Below are positions 42,227-51,441 of a stretch of 59,086 nt of DNA, piece after piece. The DNA comes from DATKMK01 sp035541895. GTDB lineage: Bacteria > Desulfobacterota > Binatia > HRBIN30 > JACQVA1. The DNA is taken from contig DATKMK010000065.1 of assembly GCA_035541895.1 (NCBI GenBank), positions 1 through 59,086 of the forward strand, read 5' to 3'. Positions within the stretch are counted from its first letter, which is position 1. Each line of letters begins with the position of its first letter. The notes beneath the pieces are model-generated. The model did not search any database. It was not told the DNA's origin and worked only from the letters and a program-made list of their open reading frames with translations. Position numbers and translations under genes: made by a program.

Positions 42227-43418
42227 GCGTGGTGCGTGCGGCGCGGCGCGGGCGGAACAAGCCGAACGAGCTGGTGTAGCCGTGTAGGAACGTGGTCTCG
42301 TGTACCGGTCCGATTTCGCCGTTGCAAAAGAAACCGCCGAGTGGAACGGCACCGACGTGTTTGCGGAACAGATCGGTGTCGTGGTCCGGCCGGCCGTAGA
42401 GATGCCGGCCGCGGCCGAGACAGGAGAACAGCAATGCACCGGCCGGTGTGCCGTGCGGCGCTGCTTGATACTGCGAGAGCATCCGTTCGAGATCCTCGGC
42501 TGAGGTGTGCGCGTCCCGCAGGTGGAATTGCACCACCGAATTCTCTTCCAACAATGCGCCGACGGCGAGCGCGTGTCGGGTGTCGTCGGTGCCCATGAGA
42601 TTGCGAATCAGAAAATCGCCGTGACGATATTCTTGCCGATCGGCCTTCATCACGATGCCGAGGAAGAGCGAGTGGCGGGCCAGTTCTTGATCCGCCGAGC
42701 TGAGTCGTTCGTACAGATCCTGCAGCACGCGCAGAGGCGGTTGCCCGTCGAGTTCCCAAACAAAATTCCGTTGGCACTTGGTCACGAACATCGGCTGCCC
42801 AATCGGCCGACAGCCCTGGGCGACGACGGTATCGACCTCGACGTTGCCCGAGACAGCGACGCCGACGAGTCCGGTTCGATAGGTGCGCTGCCGGAGGAAC
42901 AGCGCATTGACGCCGGGTTGCTGTCCGCCGCTGGCGAGGCCGCCGATTTTCCGGCTGCCGGGAAACGCGTCATCAAGGGTACGAAGAAAGCCTTCGCTCT
43001 CAAAGCTGAACGGCTCCGGCAACAACAGGAACGAGGGTGAAGCCGCGCGGGAGACGCCGAGCGTGGCTTCCCACGCGGCCGGATCGAGAGTCGACTGCGG
43101 CGCGTTGGCGTCCAGATGAAATGGGGTCAGTTCGACACCGGGCAATACTGCCGCGGTCAATGACAGACCTGGTTGTTGCTCGACTTCCGTTCCGCCCCCG
43201 ATCACGCCGCCGGCCGAGCACCCGATCACCAAGCCGCCACCGAGTGCATCGATGATGCGCTGAGGTAGTTCCTCGAACGCCCCGCTGTGATGCGGCGACA
43301 CGAACACCACGATCAGATCCGGCACACGCCCGCCCAGTTGATCGCGCACACCGTCGCCGGCTGCCGCCAAGGCGGCGTCGATGTGCGGATCAGCCGAGAC
43401 GCTGGAGGCCCATTTCAT
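42192..43418 (-). CDS. FIST-domain sensory protein
   Basis: A 408-residue protein with the FIST N and C domains. The N-terminal half has DLIVVFVSPHHSGAFEEL and VIGCSAGGVIGGG, the latter highly characteristic, and the C-terminal half includes ALLFSCLGRG and GGFFCNGEIGPV. FIST proteins are thought to bind small ligands and pass the signal to partners; no kinase, cyclase or other effector domain is attached. ATG 43418 has a GAGGTGA ribosome site. Confidence 0.85.
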   Translation of the reverse strand: MKWASSVSADPHIDAALAAAGDGVRDQLGGRVPDLIVVFVSPHHSGAFEELPQRIIDALGGGLVIGCSAGGVIGGGTEVEQQPGLSLTAAVLPGVELTPFHLDANAPQSTLDPAAWEATLGVSRAASPSFLLLPEPFSFESEGFLRTLDDAFPGSRKIGGLASGGQQPGVNALFLRQRTYRTGLVGVAVSGNVEVDTVVAQGCRPIGQPMFVTKCQRNFVWELDGQPPLRVLQDLYERLSSADQELARHSLFLGIVMKADRQEYRHGDFLIRNLMGTDDTRHALAVGALLEENSVVQFHLRDAHTSAEDLERMLSQYQAAPHGTPAGALLFSCLGRGRHLYGRPDHDTDLFRKHVGAVPLGGFFCNGEIGPVHETTFLHGYTSSFGLFRPRRAARTTLTHPLDSDTDR

Positions 43419-43481
43419 CGTTCACCTCACTCGATCCGCTCGGTGGGTGCGTGATTGCATCATCCTTCACCGTGGCCACTC

Positions 43482-43904
43482 TCACGGCGTCGTCGGAGTC
43501 GGGGCCCCGGCGGTTTGCATTCCCCAGATGCTGATCCGAATGGCGGGCCGACCGTCCGCGAGTGCGGTCTGACCGACCACCTTGAATGCTATTTCCATTC
43601 GTTGCCCCTGGGCGTATTTGGCGAATACCACATCGGCCGGTGTTCCGTAGACGAGGATGAGACGTTCGTCTTTGTGCTCAGGCTCGGTGACTACCAAATA
43701 TGTTCCGTCACTGCTAACGCCAACTTCAACGATGTCGCCGGTCAGTCGTACGTCTCCGCTCGGCAACGGGTTGTCGGCGGAGATCGCCACGCGTTCGAGG
43801 TCGCGAAACGCTGAGCTGGCCGGCGCGGGTGTCGGGGCAGGTCGCCGGCATGCCTCGGCCGACAGTACGCAGATCACTCCAGTCAGCAACCACCGCAATC
43901 GCAT
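43482..43904 (-). CDS. Small exported hypothetical protein, possible lipoprotein
   Basis: A 140-residue protein beginning MRLRWLLTGVICVLSAEAC, a signal sequence in which the Cys could be a lipid anchor, though the box AEAC is imperfect. A Pro/Ala-rich stretch follows (RRPAPTPAPASS). The body resembles the OB-like fold of small periplasmic proteins (VRLTGDIVEVGVSSDGTYLVV). I do not recognise a function. It diverges from the beta-helix gene, with about 118 bases between starts. Confidence 0.6.
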   Translation of the reverse strand: MRLRWLLTGVICVLSAEACRRPAPTPAPASSAFRDLERVAISADNPLPSGDVRLTGDIVEVGVSSDGTYLVVTEPEHKDERLILVYGTPADVVFAKYAQGQRMEIAFKVVGQTALADGRPAIRISIWGMQTAGAPTPTTP

Positions 43905-44022
43905 TCGTCGACTCTCCGAGCATGTCCAGATGTCATGCCGGCGGGCGTCGAGCAAGTTTGCCGGCCCGCCGGTTGACAGAGGTCGACGCGTTCCCGCACG
44001 CTGGCGCAAGAGAGGATCGGCA

Positions 44023-46131
44023 GTGCCCGGCTGGGTTCGATGCTGTCTGAGCAGATATGCGATCACCTGGCAGATGATCGTGATGGCGGCTACCGGGATT
44101 GTCGGGGCCGTCGAGGCGCAGACCTGCGACGAAGGCCGAGGCACCGAGTCGGCGATTGCCGCACTCTTCGACGGCTCTGCGGGCACCTGCGACCTGAACG
44201 GTGACGGGTCCACCACAGCGCCCGACGTGACTGCGGCGCTGCAAGCGCAAGTCGAAGGGACGCGCACTCCGACGGCGACCCCAACCCTTACGTCGACACC
44301 GACGGCCACTCCGACGCGCACGAGCACACCGCCGATCTGTCCAACCTCCGGTGCGGATCTCGCGATAGAGATTGTCAACCAGAGCGGGATGTCGCCGGTG
44401 TCGATCGAGCTGAGCGGGACACGCGTTGGGAGCGAGTGCATCTCGACCGGTCTCGCCCCGTCGTATCGCATCGCCACGACCTGCCCGGATCAGCCGGGTG
44501 AGCCGTGTGTGCAGATCGGCGCGCTAGCGCCCGGGTCGTGGCGCCACAGCATCGCGGTGCTCGCGCCGAACAGCGGCCAAGTACAGCATCAGCCGTCGCT
44601 GCTGGTTACAGGTGCGTCGCCCAACCGCATTCGCTTCACCATCTTCGCCAGCGTGATGACGATTCAGACGCCGGCGAATTCGGGAAGCGGTTCGCTCCGT
44701 AGAGCCCTACAGGACGCAATCGACGCGACCAAGCCGCTGCTGATCCAATTTGCACCGGACGTCTTCGTCCCAGGCATACCGACCGTCATCAATCTCGATT
44801 TTGCGCTGCCGACACTCGCAACCGACGACGTCACCATCGATGGAACCGACGCGACCGGGGCAGGCGGCAACCGCATCGTCGATGCCCGCGGCTTAGCGAT
44901 CGGCGCGCTCAGCATCGCCGGGGCACGCAATCACGTCGTCGGCATGCGCTTCCGAAACGCCGGCGGGAATGAGCGCGATGTCGTCAGCATCGGCGGGAGC
45001 GCGGCGACTGCCAACGTCATCGAGCGGACTCAAATCGACGGTGCGGCCACCGCCGATGGCATCGGGGTCGATCAGGGGGCCGGCCGCGACTTCGCGGACA
45101 CCGCCAACGTCATCCGCGATTGCGACGTCAGCGGGGCAGCCGACAAGGGCATCAAGGTAACGCGCGATGCTTACGTGCGCGTAGAGCGCTCTTGGGTGCA
45201 TGACAATGCCAACGGTGGCATCCAAGCCACACTCGGGGGGCACGTGCTCGCATCCCAAAACCTAGTCGAGCGCAACCGTGGCAGCACCGCGCAAAACGGC
45301 CTCTCTGTCAACGCGAACGACGAGGGCATCTCGAGCGGATTCTCCGAACTGATCACCGAGGGCAACATCTCGCGCGCCAACGGCGCCAACGGGATCTCCG
45401 TCCGTGCCTTTTCGGTGGCCACGCTGCATGACGACTACGTGGCCACCAACGCCAGCTCGGGGGTGCGTATCTTCAACGACGTCGGCCCCGCGGCCACCGC
45501 CACCGTCGAGGGAATCAGCGCCGTCTGCAACGGGGTGGACGGTGCCGTCGTCGCGAACACGTCGACCGCTGACTTCGGCAGCGCCGCGGGGAGCGTGGGC
45601 GACAACGCCTTTGCGCAAAACAATCTTCCCGCTGGTGGTGCCAATCTACGCAACGCGACCGGGCTGCAGATCAGTGCGGTCAACAATCAGTGGGAGCACT
45701 GTGGCGGCGGAGCCACCTGCGACGAGACGCAAATCGCGGCCTACGACTTGAGCGATCACGGCGCCATGACCACCTTTCTGCCGGCGCAGGCGCACCGTGC
45801 CCAGCAACCAGTGTTGGCGCGCGCGGAGCCGGTTGTCGGTCAGGTCGGCGAGTTGTTGCGGATCTTCGGGTCTGGCTTCAACGCCATCGACGGACATTTC
45901 GCTGAGAATCAATGCGCCGACGTGGCGGGCCGCAATCGCTGCTTGCCCCTGCGCGGCAACTGCGTCGAGATCGACGGCGTGCCGGCCGCCGTCGAGGCGG
46001 TCACGCCGACCATGTTGGTGGTGCGCTGGCCGTTCACCTGCATCGCGCCGGTGCCGGTGGTGGTCAAAGTTCGTCAGGGCGCAACGAACGCAACCAGCAA
46101 TACGCTCATGGTGTGCACCAACTCGCAATGA
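44023..46131 (+). CDS. Secreted right-handed beta-helix protein with dockerin-like motif and TIG domain
   Basis: A 702-residue secreted protein. GTG 44023 has a GAGAGGA ribosome site and gives a signal peptide (ending AVEAQ). Next is CDLNGDGSTTAPDVTAAL, which looks like one dockerin-type calcium loop, then a Thr/Pro linker (TPTATPTLTSTPTATPT), an unknown domain, and beta-helix repeats with right-handed parallel coil features (NVIERTQIDG, NVIRDCDVSG, ...). A C-terminal IPT/TIG-like domain has the LRIFGSGFN start. The helix part may bind or cleave polysaccharide; no catalytic residues are evident. Probable surface or extracellular protein. Confidence 0.75.
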   Translation: MPGWVRCCLSRYAITWQMIVMAATGIVGAVEAQTCDEGRGTESAIAALFDGSAGTCDLNGDGSTTAPDVTAALQAQVEGTRTPTATPTLTSTPTATPTRTSTPPICPTSGADLAIEIVNQSGMSPVSIELSGTRVGSECISTGLAPSYRIATTCPDQPGEPCVQIGALAPGSWRHSIAVLAPNSGQVQHQPSLLVTGASPNRIRFTIFASVMTIQTPANSGSGSLRRALQDAIDATKPLLIQFAPDVFVPGIPTVINLDFALPTLATDDVTIDGTDATGAGGNRIVDARGLAIGALSIAGARNHVVGMRFRNAGGNERDVVSIGGSAATANVIERTQIDGAATADGIGVDQGAGRDFADTANVIRDCDVSGAADKGIKVTRDAYVRVERSWVHDNANGGIQATLGGHVLASQNLVERNRGSTAQNGLSVNANDEGISSGFSELITEGNISRANGANGISVRAFSVATLHDDYVATNASSGVRIFNDVGPAATATVEGISAVCNGVDGAVVANTSTADFGSAAGSVGDNAFAQNNLPAGGANLRNATGLQISAVNNQWEHCGGGATCDETQIAAYDLSDHGAMTTFLPAQAHRAQQPVLARAEPVVGQVGELLRIFGSGFNAIDGHFAENQCADVAGRNRCLPLRGNCVEIDGVPAAVEAVTPTMLVVRWPFTCIAPVPVVVKVRQGATNATSNTLMVCTNSQ

Positions 46132-46201
46132 CAAGCTGGCGACGAGCCGAAGCCGGCGACGGGAGCGCGGGATCGGTGGGATGCTCGCTGCGGCGACGGC
46201 C

Positions 46202-47779
46202 CTACGCGCCAAGCTCGGCGCCGTGCAGACCGATCGTGCCGTAGTCGAGGCCGGCGAACGCCGGCGTGTGTGCCGAGAGTTCGCGGAAGACCGCTTCAGC
46301 CGAGGGATGTAGTTCCCAACCGGCGACGCGGCGGCCGAGATCGGAGAGCACGAGCCAACCTTCTTGCACTTGGCCCGGCGGAATCAACGCCTGACGGGCG
46401 AGTTGGACGCGGCGCTGGCGGTTGGTGAACGTGCCGACGGTCTCGACATGCGTTGCAATCGGCAGCAGCACGTCCGCGGCCTCAGCCGTGGGATGGCCGT
46501 CGGTGTCGATCACGACCAGAAACTCGAGCTGCTCGGCGACGCGATCGAGCCAGGCCTCGCCCCGCAGCGCCGCGAGATCGGTGCGATACACCACCAGGGC
46601 CTTGATGCTGCCCGCGTCCACGGCATCGAGCACGGCGGTCGCGTCGGTGCCCAACCCGAACGCGTGCACGCCGCTGGTGTTGGGGTTTCTGTCGCCGTCG
46701 ATGAGAAACGCATCGTGGTAGGCGTCGGCGGGTGACCACGAGACGCCCGCCAGTTGCGCCCCGCGGAGGCCGTCGCGGAACAGCCGGGCGAACAGGTACA
46801 CTTCTTCGTTACTGGCTCGCGCCGAGATCAACGCGCCGATCTGGTGCGGGTCGTGGTGATCGCGGATCACGCGCAAGCGCGCCGCGACCGTGTCGATGGC
46901 GGCGTCCGGCGTCGTCGCCACCCATTGATTGGCTTGCCGCACCATCGCGCGCAGCAGGCGGCGTTCGCCTTGCAACTGCTTGTAGCTCAGTCGCCCCTCG
47001 TCGCACATCCAATAGCGATTGACCGCGTCGTTCTCGCGCGGGCGGTAGCGGAACACTTGGCCGCGCCGGTGATGCACGTCGATGTTGCAGCCGGTCGCGC
47101 ACCGCGTGCAGATCGACGGGGTGTGGTCGAGGTACCAAACCCGCGCCTTGAAACGGAAATCTTTGTTGGTGAGCGCGCCGACCGGGCAGATGTCGACGAT
47201 GTTGCCGGAGTACGGGTTGTCGACGCGCTTCTCCGGGAAGGTGTCGATCTGACAGTGGTCGCCGCGCTGAAAGACGCCTAACTCGCTGGTCTTGGTCACC
47301 TCGTCGAGAAAGCGCACGCAGCGAGTGCAGAGAATGCAGCGCTCTTGATCGAGCATGACGAGATTGCCGATGTCGATCGCCTTACCCTTGTGGACCTTCT
47401 CCTCCACCGGCACCCGGCTCGCCTGCCGATCGTAGTCCATGTAGTAATCCTGCAGCTTACACTCGCCGGCTTGATCGCAGATCGGACAATCGATCGGGTG
47501 ATTGAGCAGTAGGAACTCCAACACCGACGCCCGCACGTGCTTGACGCGATCGCTTTGCGTGCGCACGACCATGCCTTCGGCGACGCGTGTGTTGCAGGCG
47601 ATCTGTAGCTTGGGCATCTTCTCGATCTCGACCAGACACATGCGGCAATTGCCGGCGACGGTGAGACCGGGATGGTAGCAGTAGTGCGGAATCTCGATGC
47701 CGAGCTGCTCGGCGGCCTGAATGAGATTGAGGCCGTCGGCCACGGTGACTGACTTGCCGTCGATTTCGAGTGTGGGCAT
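46202..47779 (-). CDS. nuoG: NADH-quinone oxidoreductase subunit G (NuoG)
   Basis: A 525-residue complex I subunit. Iron-sulfur ligands are complete: 2Fe-2S (Cys34, 45, 48, 62), the His-ligated cluster (His94, Cys98, 101, 107), a 4Fe-4S (Cys148, 151, 154, 198) and the extra N7 cluster (Cys224, 227, 231, 259). The C-terminal molybdopterin-like domain is shortened, so the protein is clearly smaller than the usual 700-900 residues. It accepts electrons from NuoF. ATG 47779 lies 24 bases after the nuoF stop. Confidence 0.9.
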   Translation of the reverse strand: MPTLEIDGKSVTVADGLNLIQAAEQLGIEIPHYCYHPGLTVAGNCRMCLVEIEKMPKLQIACNTRVAEGMVVRTQSDRVKHVRASVLEFLLLNHPIDCPICDQAGECKLQDYYMDYDRQASRVPVEEKVHKGKAIDIGNLVMLDQERCILCTRCVRFLDEVTKTSELGVFQRGDHCQIDTFPEKRVDNPYSGNIVDICPVGALTNKDFRFKARVWYLDHTPSICTRCATGCNIDVHHRRGQVFRYRPRENDAVNRYWMCDEGRLSYKQLQGERRLLRAMVRQANQWVATTPDAAIDTVAARLRVIRDHHDPHQIGALISARASNEEVYLFARLFRDGLRGAQLAGVSWSPADAYHDAFLIDGDRNPNTSGVHAFGLGTDATAVLDAVDAGSIKALVVYRTDLAALRGEAWLDRVAEQLEFLVVIDTDGHPTAEAADVLLPIATHVETVGTFTNRQRRVQLARQALIPPGQVQEGWLVLSDLGRRVAGWELHPSAEAVFRELSAHTPAFAGLDYGTIGLHGAELGA

Positions 47780-47802
47780 GGGAGATCCGTGAAAAGCTTG
47801 CG

Positions 47803-49086
47803 TTAAGCGGCGGCGGTGCGCCGCTTCTGCGGGCAGCCGCCGGCGCGCAGATGCTCTTCGAATTCCGAGCGGAACTTGGCGATGAAGCTCTTCACCGGCA
47901 TCGCCGCGGCGTCGGCAAGAACGCAAACGGTGTTGCCCATCATGTTGTCCGCGATCTGCATCAGCAGTTCGACGTCCTTCGCATCGGCGCCGCCGTCTTC
48001 GAGATGACCACACAAGCGATGCAGCCAGCCGGTGCCCTCACGGCATGGGGTGCACTGGCCGCACGACTCATGATGGTAGAACCGGGCGATGATCTGCAGC
48101 GCCCGCACCATGCAGGTGTCCTCGTCCATCACGATGATGCCGCAGGAGCCGAGCAGTGAGCCGGCTTTGGCCACGGAATCGAAGTCCATCGGCGTATCGA
48201 GTTGGTCCGGCGTGAAGAGCGGGACGGACGAGCCGCCCGGGATCACGGCCTTGAGCTGCTTGCCGCCGCGGATGCCGCCGGCGTGGTCGTAGAGGATCTC
48301 GCGCAGCGGCGTGCCCATCGGCAACTCGTACACGCCGGGCCGGTTGACGTGCCCGCTGACGCAGTACAGCTTCGGTCCCGGCCCTTTCTCGGGCCCGATC
48401 GCTTTGAACCACTTCGCGCCGCGATTGATGATCGGCACGACGCAGCACAGGGTCTCGACGTTGTTGACGATGGTTGGGCAGCCGAACACGCCGTAGGTTG
48501 CCGGGAAAGGCGGTTTCACTCGCGGATAGGCGCGTTTGCCTTCGAGCGATTCGATGAGGCCGGTCTCTTCGCCGCAGATGTACGCGCCCGCACCGCGGTG
48601 CACGAAAATGTCGAGGTCGATGCCGCTACCGAAAATTCCCTTGCCGAGGAAACCGCGCTGATACGCTTCCGCGAGCGCGTCTTCCAGCCGCTTGGCGCCC
48701 AGCGCCATCTCGCCGCGGATGTAGATGTACGCGGTGCGGCATTTGATCGCGGCGGCGGCGATGATCATGCCTTCGATGATGAGGTGCGGGTTGTGCTCGA
48801 TGATCTGTCGATCCTTGAAGGTCCCGGGTTCGCTCTCGTCGGCGTTGCACAGGAGATAGGTCGGCTTCGGCGAGTCCTTCGGCAGAAAGCTCCACTTCAC
48901 GCCGGTCGGAAAGCCGGCGCCGCCGCGGCCGCGCAGGCCGGAGTCTTTGACTTCCTCGATGATCTGCGTGGGCTGCATCTCGGTGACGGCCTTGCGCGCG
49001 GCGCGATAGCCGCCGTCGGATTCGTACACGTCGATGCGCCGCAGGTTCGGCACGTCCTCGTGACGGAGGAGAATTTTCTCGGCCAT
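47803..49086 (-). CDS. nuoF: NADH-quinone oxidoreductase subunit F (NuoF)
   Basis: A 427-residue flavoprotein subunit of complex I that oxidises NADH. The NADH site GRGGAGFPTGVKW (about residues 53-65), the FMN region with GAGAYICGEETGLIESLEG and the 4Fe-4S ligands SCGQCTPCREG (about 345-355) are all intact. The order nuoB-nuoF-nuoG is not the full operon; nuoE, nuoC, nuoD and membrane subunits are not in this window. nuoB ends 25 bases before this start. Confidence 0.95.
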   Translation of the reverse strand: MAEKILLRHEDVPNLRRIDVYESDGGYRAARKAVTEMQPTQIIEEVKDSGLRGRGGAGFPTGVKWSFLPKDSPKPTYLLCNADESEPGTFKDRQIIEHNPHLIIEGMIIAAAAIKCRTAYIYIRGEMALGAKRLEDALAEAYQRGFLGKGIFGSGIDLDIFVHRGAGAYICGEETGLIESLEGKRAYPRVKPPFPATYGVFGCPTIVNNVETLCCVVPIINRGAKWFKAIGPEKGPGPKLYCVSGHVNRPGVYELPMGTPLREILYDHAGGIRGGKQLKAVIPGGSSVPLFTPDQLDTPMDFDSVAKAGSLLGSCGIIVMDEDTCMVRALQIIARFYHHESCGQCTPCREGTGWLHRLCGHLEDGGADAKDVELLMQIADNMMGNTVCVLADAAAMPVKSFIAKFRSEFEEHLRAGGCPQKRRTAAA

Positions 49087-49111
49087 GGCGTCGTGGGTCG
49101 GTGGCGCGTCG

Positions 49112-49636
49112 TCAGTGGGCTTCGACGACGTCGCCGATGAGCTTTTGCTTCTGCCGCTGAATCTTACGCTGCAACGCCATCAACGCGTCGAGTACCGCCT
49201 CGGGTCGCGGCGGACAGCCGGGTACGTAGACGTCAACCGGGATCACGCGATCGATGCCGGGCAAGGTCGAGTAGTTGTCGTAGAACCCGCCGGTCGACGC
49301 GCAAGCGCCGAACGACATCACCCATTTCGGCTCGGCCATTTGATCGTAGACCCGCTTGAGAATCGGCGCTTGTCGAACCGTCACCGTGCCGATCACCATC
49401 AGCAGGTCCGATTGCCGCGGCGTGAAACGCGGCAGCAACGCGCCGAAGCGATCGATGTCGTATGGCGACATCGACAGCGACATGTACTCCATCGCGCAGC
49501 ACGCGGTCGCGAACGGGTAGGGGAAGAGCGACCACTTGCGCGCCCATCCGAGCGCCTTGTCGACGGTGGTCAACACCACCGCGTCGCCGAGCAAGGCTTC
49601 AGGTCCTTTACCGACCGGATCAATCCGCTTTGCCAT
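49112..49636 (-). CDS. nuoB: NADH-quinone oxidoreductase subunit B (NuoB)
   Basis: A 174-residue subunit bearing the N2 iron-sulfur cluster that reduces quinone. Cys46-Cys47 in ATACCAMEYM, the cysteine in FGACAS and the one in VPGCPPRPE form the cluster site. The first gene of the nuoB-nuoF-nuoG set. It has no nuoA or nuoC partner on either side, which separates it from standard nuo operons. Confidence 0.95.
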   Translation of the reverse strand: MAKRIDPVGKGPEALLGDAVVLTTVDKALGWARKWSLFPYPFATACCAMEYMSLSMSPYDIDRFGALLPRFTPRQSDLLMVIGTVTVRQAPILKRVYDQMAEPKWVMSFGACASTGGFYDNYSTLPGIDRVIPVDVYVPGCPPRPEAVLDALMALQRKIQRQKQKLIGDVVEAH

Positions 49637-49693
49637 GAAGATTCCCGATGTGCTGCGACCTTACCACGTGAGTCCGCGTAGTCAACGAAAGGC

Positions 49694-49723
49694 GGCTTAT
49701 GGCTGATGGCATGTGGCTTATGG
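49694..49723. repeat. Four-copy heptamer repeat
   Basis: GGCTTAT GGCTGAT GGCATGT GGCTTAT is four adjacent seven-base units with a conserved GGC start, in the intergenic region upstream of nuoB. Similar units appear at 55957-55984. Function unknown; units of seven resemble cyanobacterial short tandem repeats only in length. Confidence 0.6.
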
Positions 49724-49800
49724 TCGGATCGTTGACGGCGTAACTTTCCGACGATAGGCGATCCGCGATACGCGCCTTGTCCGCCGCGTCCGGCCGCGAT

Positions 49801-50349
49801 ATGCGGACGCCGATGAGCGACTTCATCGATCTGTGGTTGCATCTGATCGGCATGGGCACGTACTTCGGCTCGACGCTGGCGATCGTACTGTTCGTGTTGC
49901 CGATGGCGCGCGCCGAAGACGATCCGGCGGCGCGGCGCCGGCTGCTATCGCGCGCGTTGCGAGTGTACAACCCGCTGGTGATCGCCGCGCTCGGCGTGAT
50001 GCTGATGACCGGCGCCTTCAACCTGACCAGCTACAAGGCCGCGCTGCGGGGAACCTTTTTCGCCGAACTGGGCTCCGTGCTGATATGGAAACTGAGCCTG
50101 TTCTTCGTTTTGATGATCACGGCGACCTACAGCGTCTTCGGCCTCGGCCACCGTCTCGTACGCTTCGAACAATGGCAAGAGCCGGTCGACGCCGCGAAGG
50201 AAGACGGCATCGTGCGCCGATTGTCGTCCTCCCTCGTCGTCGCGCTGCTCCTCACCGCAGCGATTGCGTGGCTTGGCTTACGGCTAGCCCATCCTGGGCT
50301 GCAGTCACCGCCAACGGTGGTCCCTTCGGCCGCTCACCTCGATGCGTGA
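49801..50349 (+). CDS. Four-helix membrane protein
   Basis: A 182-residue protein with four hydrophobic helices (about residues 10-30, 55-78, 90-112 and 145-165) and a short soluble tail. The form resembles CopD-like or small integral membrane families, without conserved metal ligands that I can name. ATG 49801 or 49813 could be the start; neither has a clear ribosome site. It is followed by the amidohydrolase gene after 58 bases, but no functional tie is evident. Confidence 0.65.
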   Translation: MRTPMSDFIDLWLHLIGMGTYFGSTLAIVLFVLPMARAEDDPAARRRLLSRALRVYNPLVIAALGVMLMTGAFNLTSYKAALRGTFFAELGSVLIWKLSLFFVLMITATYSVFGLGHRLVRFEQWQEPVDAAKEDGIVRRLSSSLVVALLLTAAIAWLGLRLAHPGLQSPPTVVPSAAHLDA

Positions 50350-50407
50350 ACTGTCCGCGATCACATCCCGGCTAGAGCGCGGCGACTTGCTTTGGTAAAA
50401 CCGTCGC

Positions 50408-51430
50408 ATGCCGAACACGGGCGTGGTGATCGACTCGCGCTATTTGGATCATGATACCGGTCGCGGCCATCCGGAGCGGCGCGAACGGGTAGAAGTGCTG
50501 CTCGACGCGGTGCCGCAGCGGCACGCACAATTCACTCGCATTGCGCCGCGCGCGGCGACGGGGGAGGAACTCGCACTGGTTCATGATGGTGCCTACGTCG
50601 AGGAAGTCGCGGCGACGCAGCACAAGGGTCACTACGCTTTCGACGCCGACACCCCGACCTCGCCGCAGTCATACGAAACCGCGCGTCTCGCGGCGGGTGG
50701 CTTTCTGGCGTTGCTCGATGCGATCGTGAGCGGGCAGGTGCAGAACGGCTTCGCCTTCGTGCGGCCGCCGGGGCACCACGCGGAGCGCGATCGGGCGATG
50801 GGGTTCTGCTTGTTCAACAACGTCGCGGTCGCCGCCGAGTACTTGCGCCGCGTCCACAAGCTGTCGCGGGTGCTGGTGATGGACTGGGATCTCCATCACG
50901 GCAACGGCACGCAACATATCTTCGAGCGCGATCCGGGCGTGCTGTACGTGTCGACGCATCAATACCCCTACTATCCCGGCACCGGCGCGATCGACGAAGT
51001 CGGCCGCGGCGACGGGGAGGGGTTCACGGTGAACCTGCCGTTCCCGGCGGGTTTCGGCGACGCCGAATTCGCCGAAGCGTTCACCACCATCGTCGAGCCG
51101 ATCGCCGAGCAGTTCGCGCCGGAATTCGTCCTGATCTCCGCCGGCTTCGACGCTCACACGCGCGATCCGCTCGGCGGATTGAATGCCACCGAGGCCGGGT
51201 TCGATGACATGACGCGCTCGTTGCTGCGGGTCGCGCAGCGCCATGCGGGCGGTCGCTGCGCCGCGATCCTCGAAGGCGGCTACGATCTCACCGCGATCCG
51301 CAACTGTTCACTCACCGTGCTCGAAGAACTGCGCGCCGGTGGGGGTGTCGTCGAGTCGGCGCCGGCGAGTCGGGCGACGCCGCTGCTCGAACGAGTGCGG
51401 CGGACGCAGCGCGAGTATTGGAAACTATGA
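50408..51430 (+). CDS. Histone-deacetylase-like amidohydrolase
   Basis: A 340-residue zinc hydrolase of the acetoin-utilisation/HDAC family. Zinc ligands are in DWDLHHGNGT and SAGFDAHTRDPLGG; the catalytic His pair is in RPPGHHAERDRAMGFC. Bacterial members remove acyl groups from polyamines or lysines. ATG 50408 begins the coding region and the family profile covers nearly the whole protein. Its end abuts or overlaps the next gene. Confidence 0.88.
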   Translation: MPNTGVVIDSRYLDHDTGRGHPERRERVEVLLDAVPQRHAQFTRIAPRAATGEELALVHDGAYVEEVAATQHKGHYAFDADTPTSPQSYETARLAAGGFLALLDAIVSGQVQNGFAFVRPPGHHAERDRAMGFCLFNNVAVAAEYLRRVHKLSRVLVMDWDLHHGNGTQHIFERDPGVLYVSTHQYPYYPGTGAIDEVGRGDGEGFTVNLPFPAGFGDAEFAEAFTTIVEPIAEQFAPEFVLISAGFDAHTRDPLGGLNATEAGFDDMTRSLLRVAQRHAGGRCAAILEGGYDLTAIRNCSLTVLEELRAGGGVVESAPASRATPLLERVRRTQREYWKL

Positions 51431-51441
51431 CCGGAGGCGAG

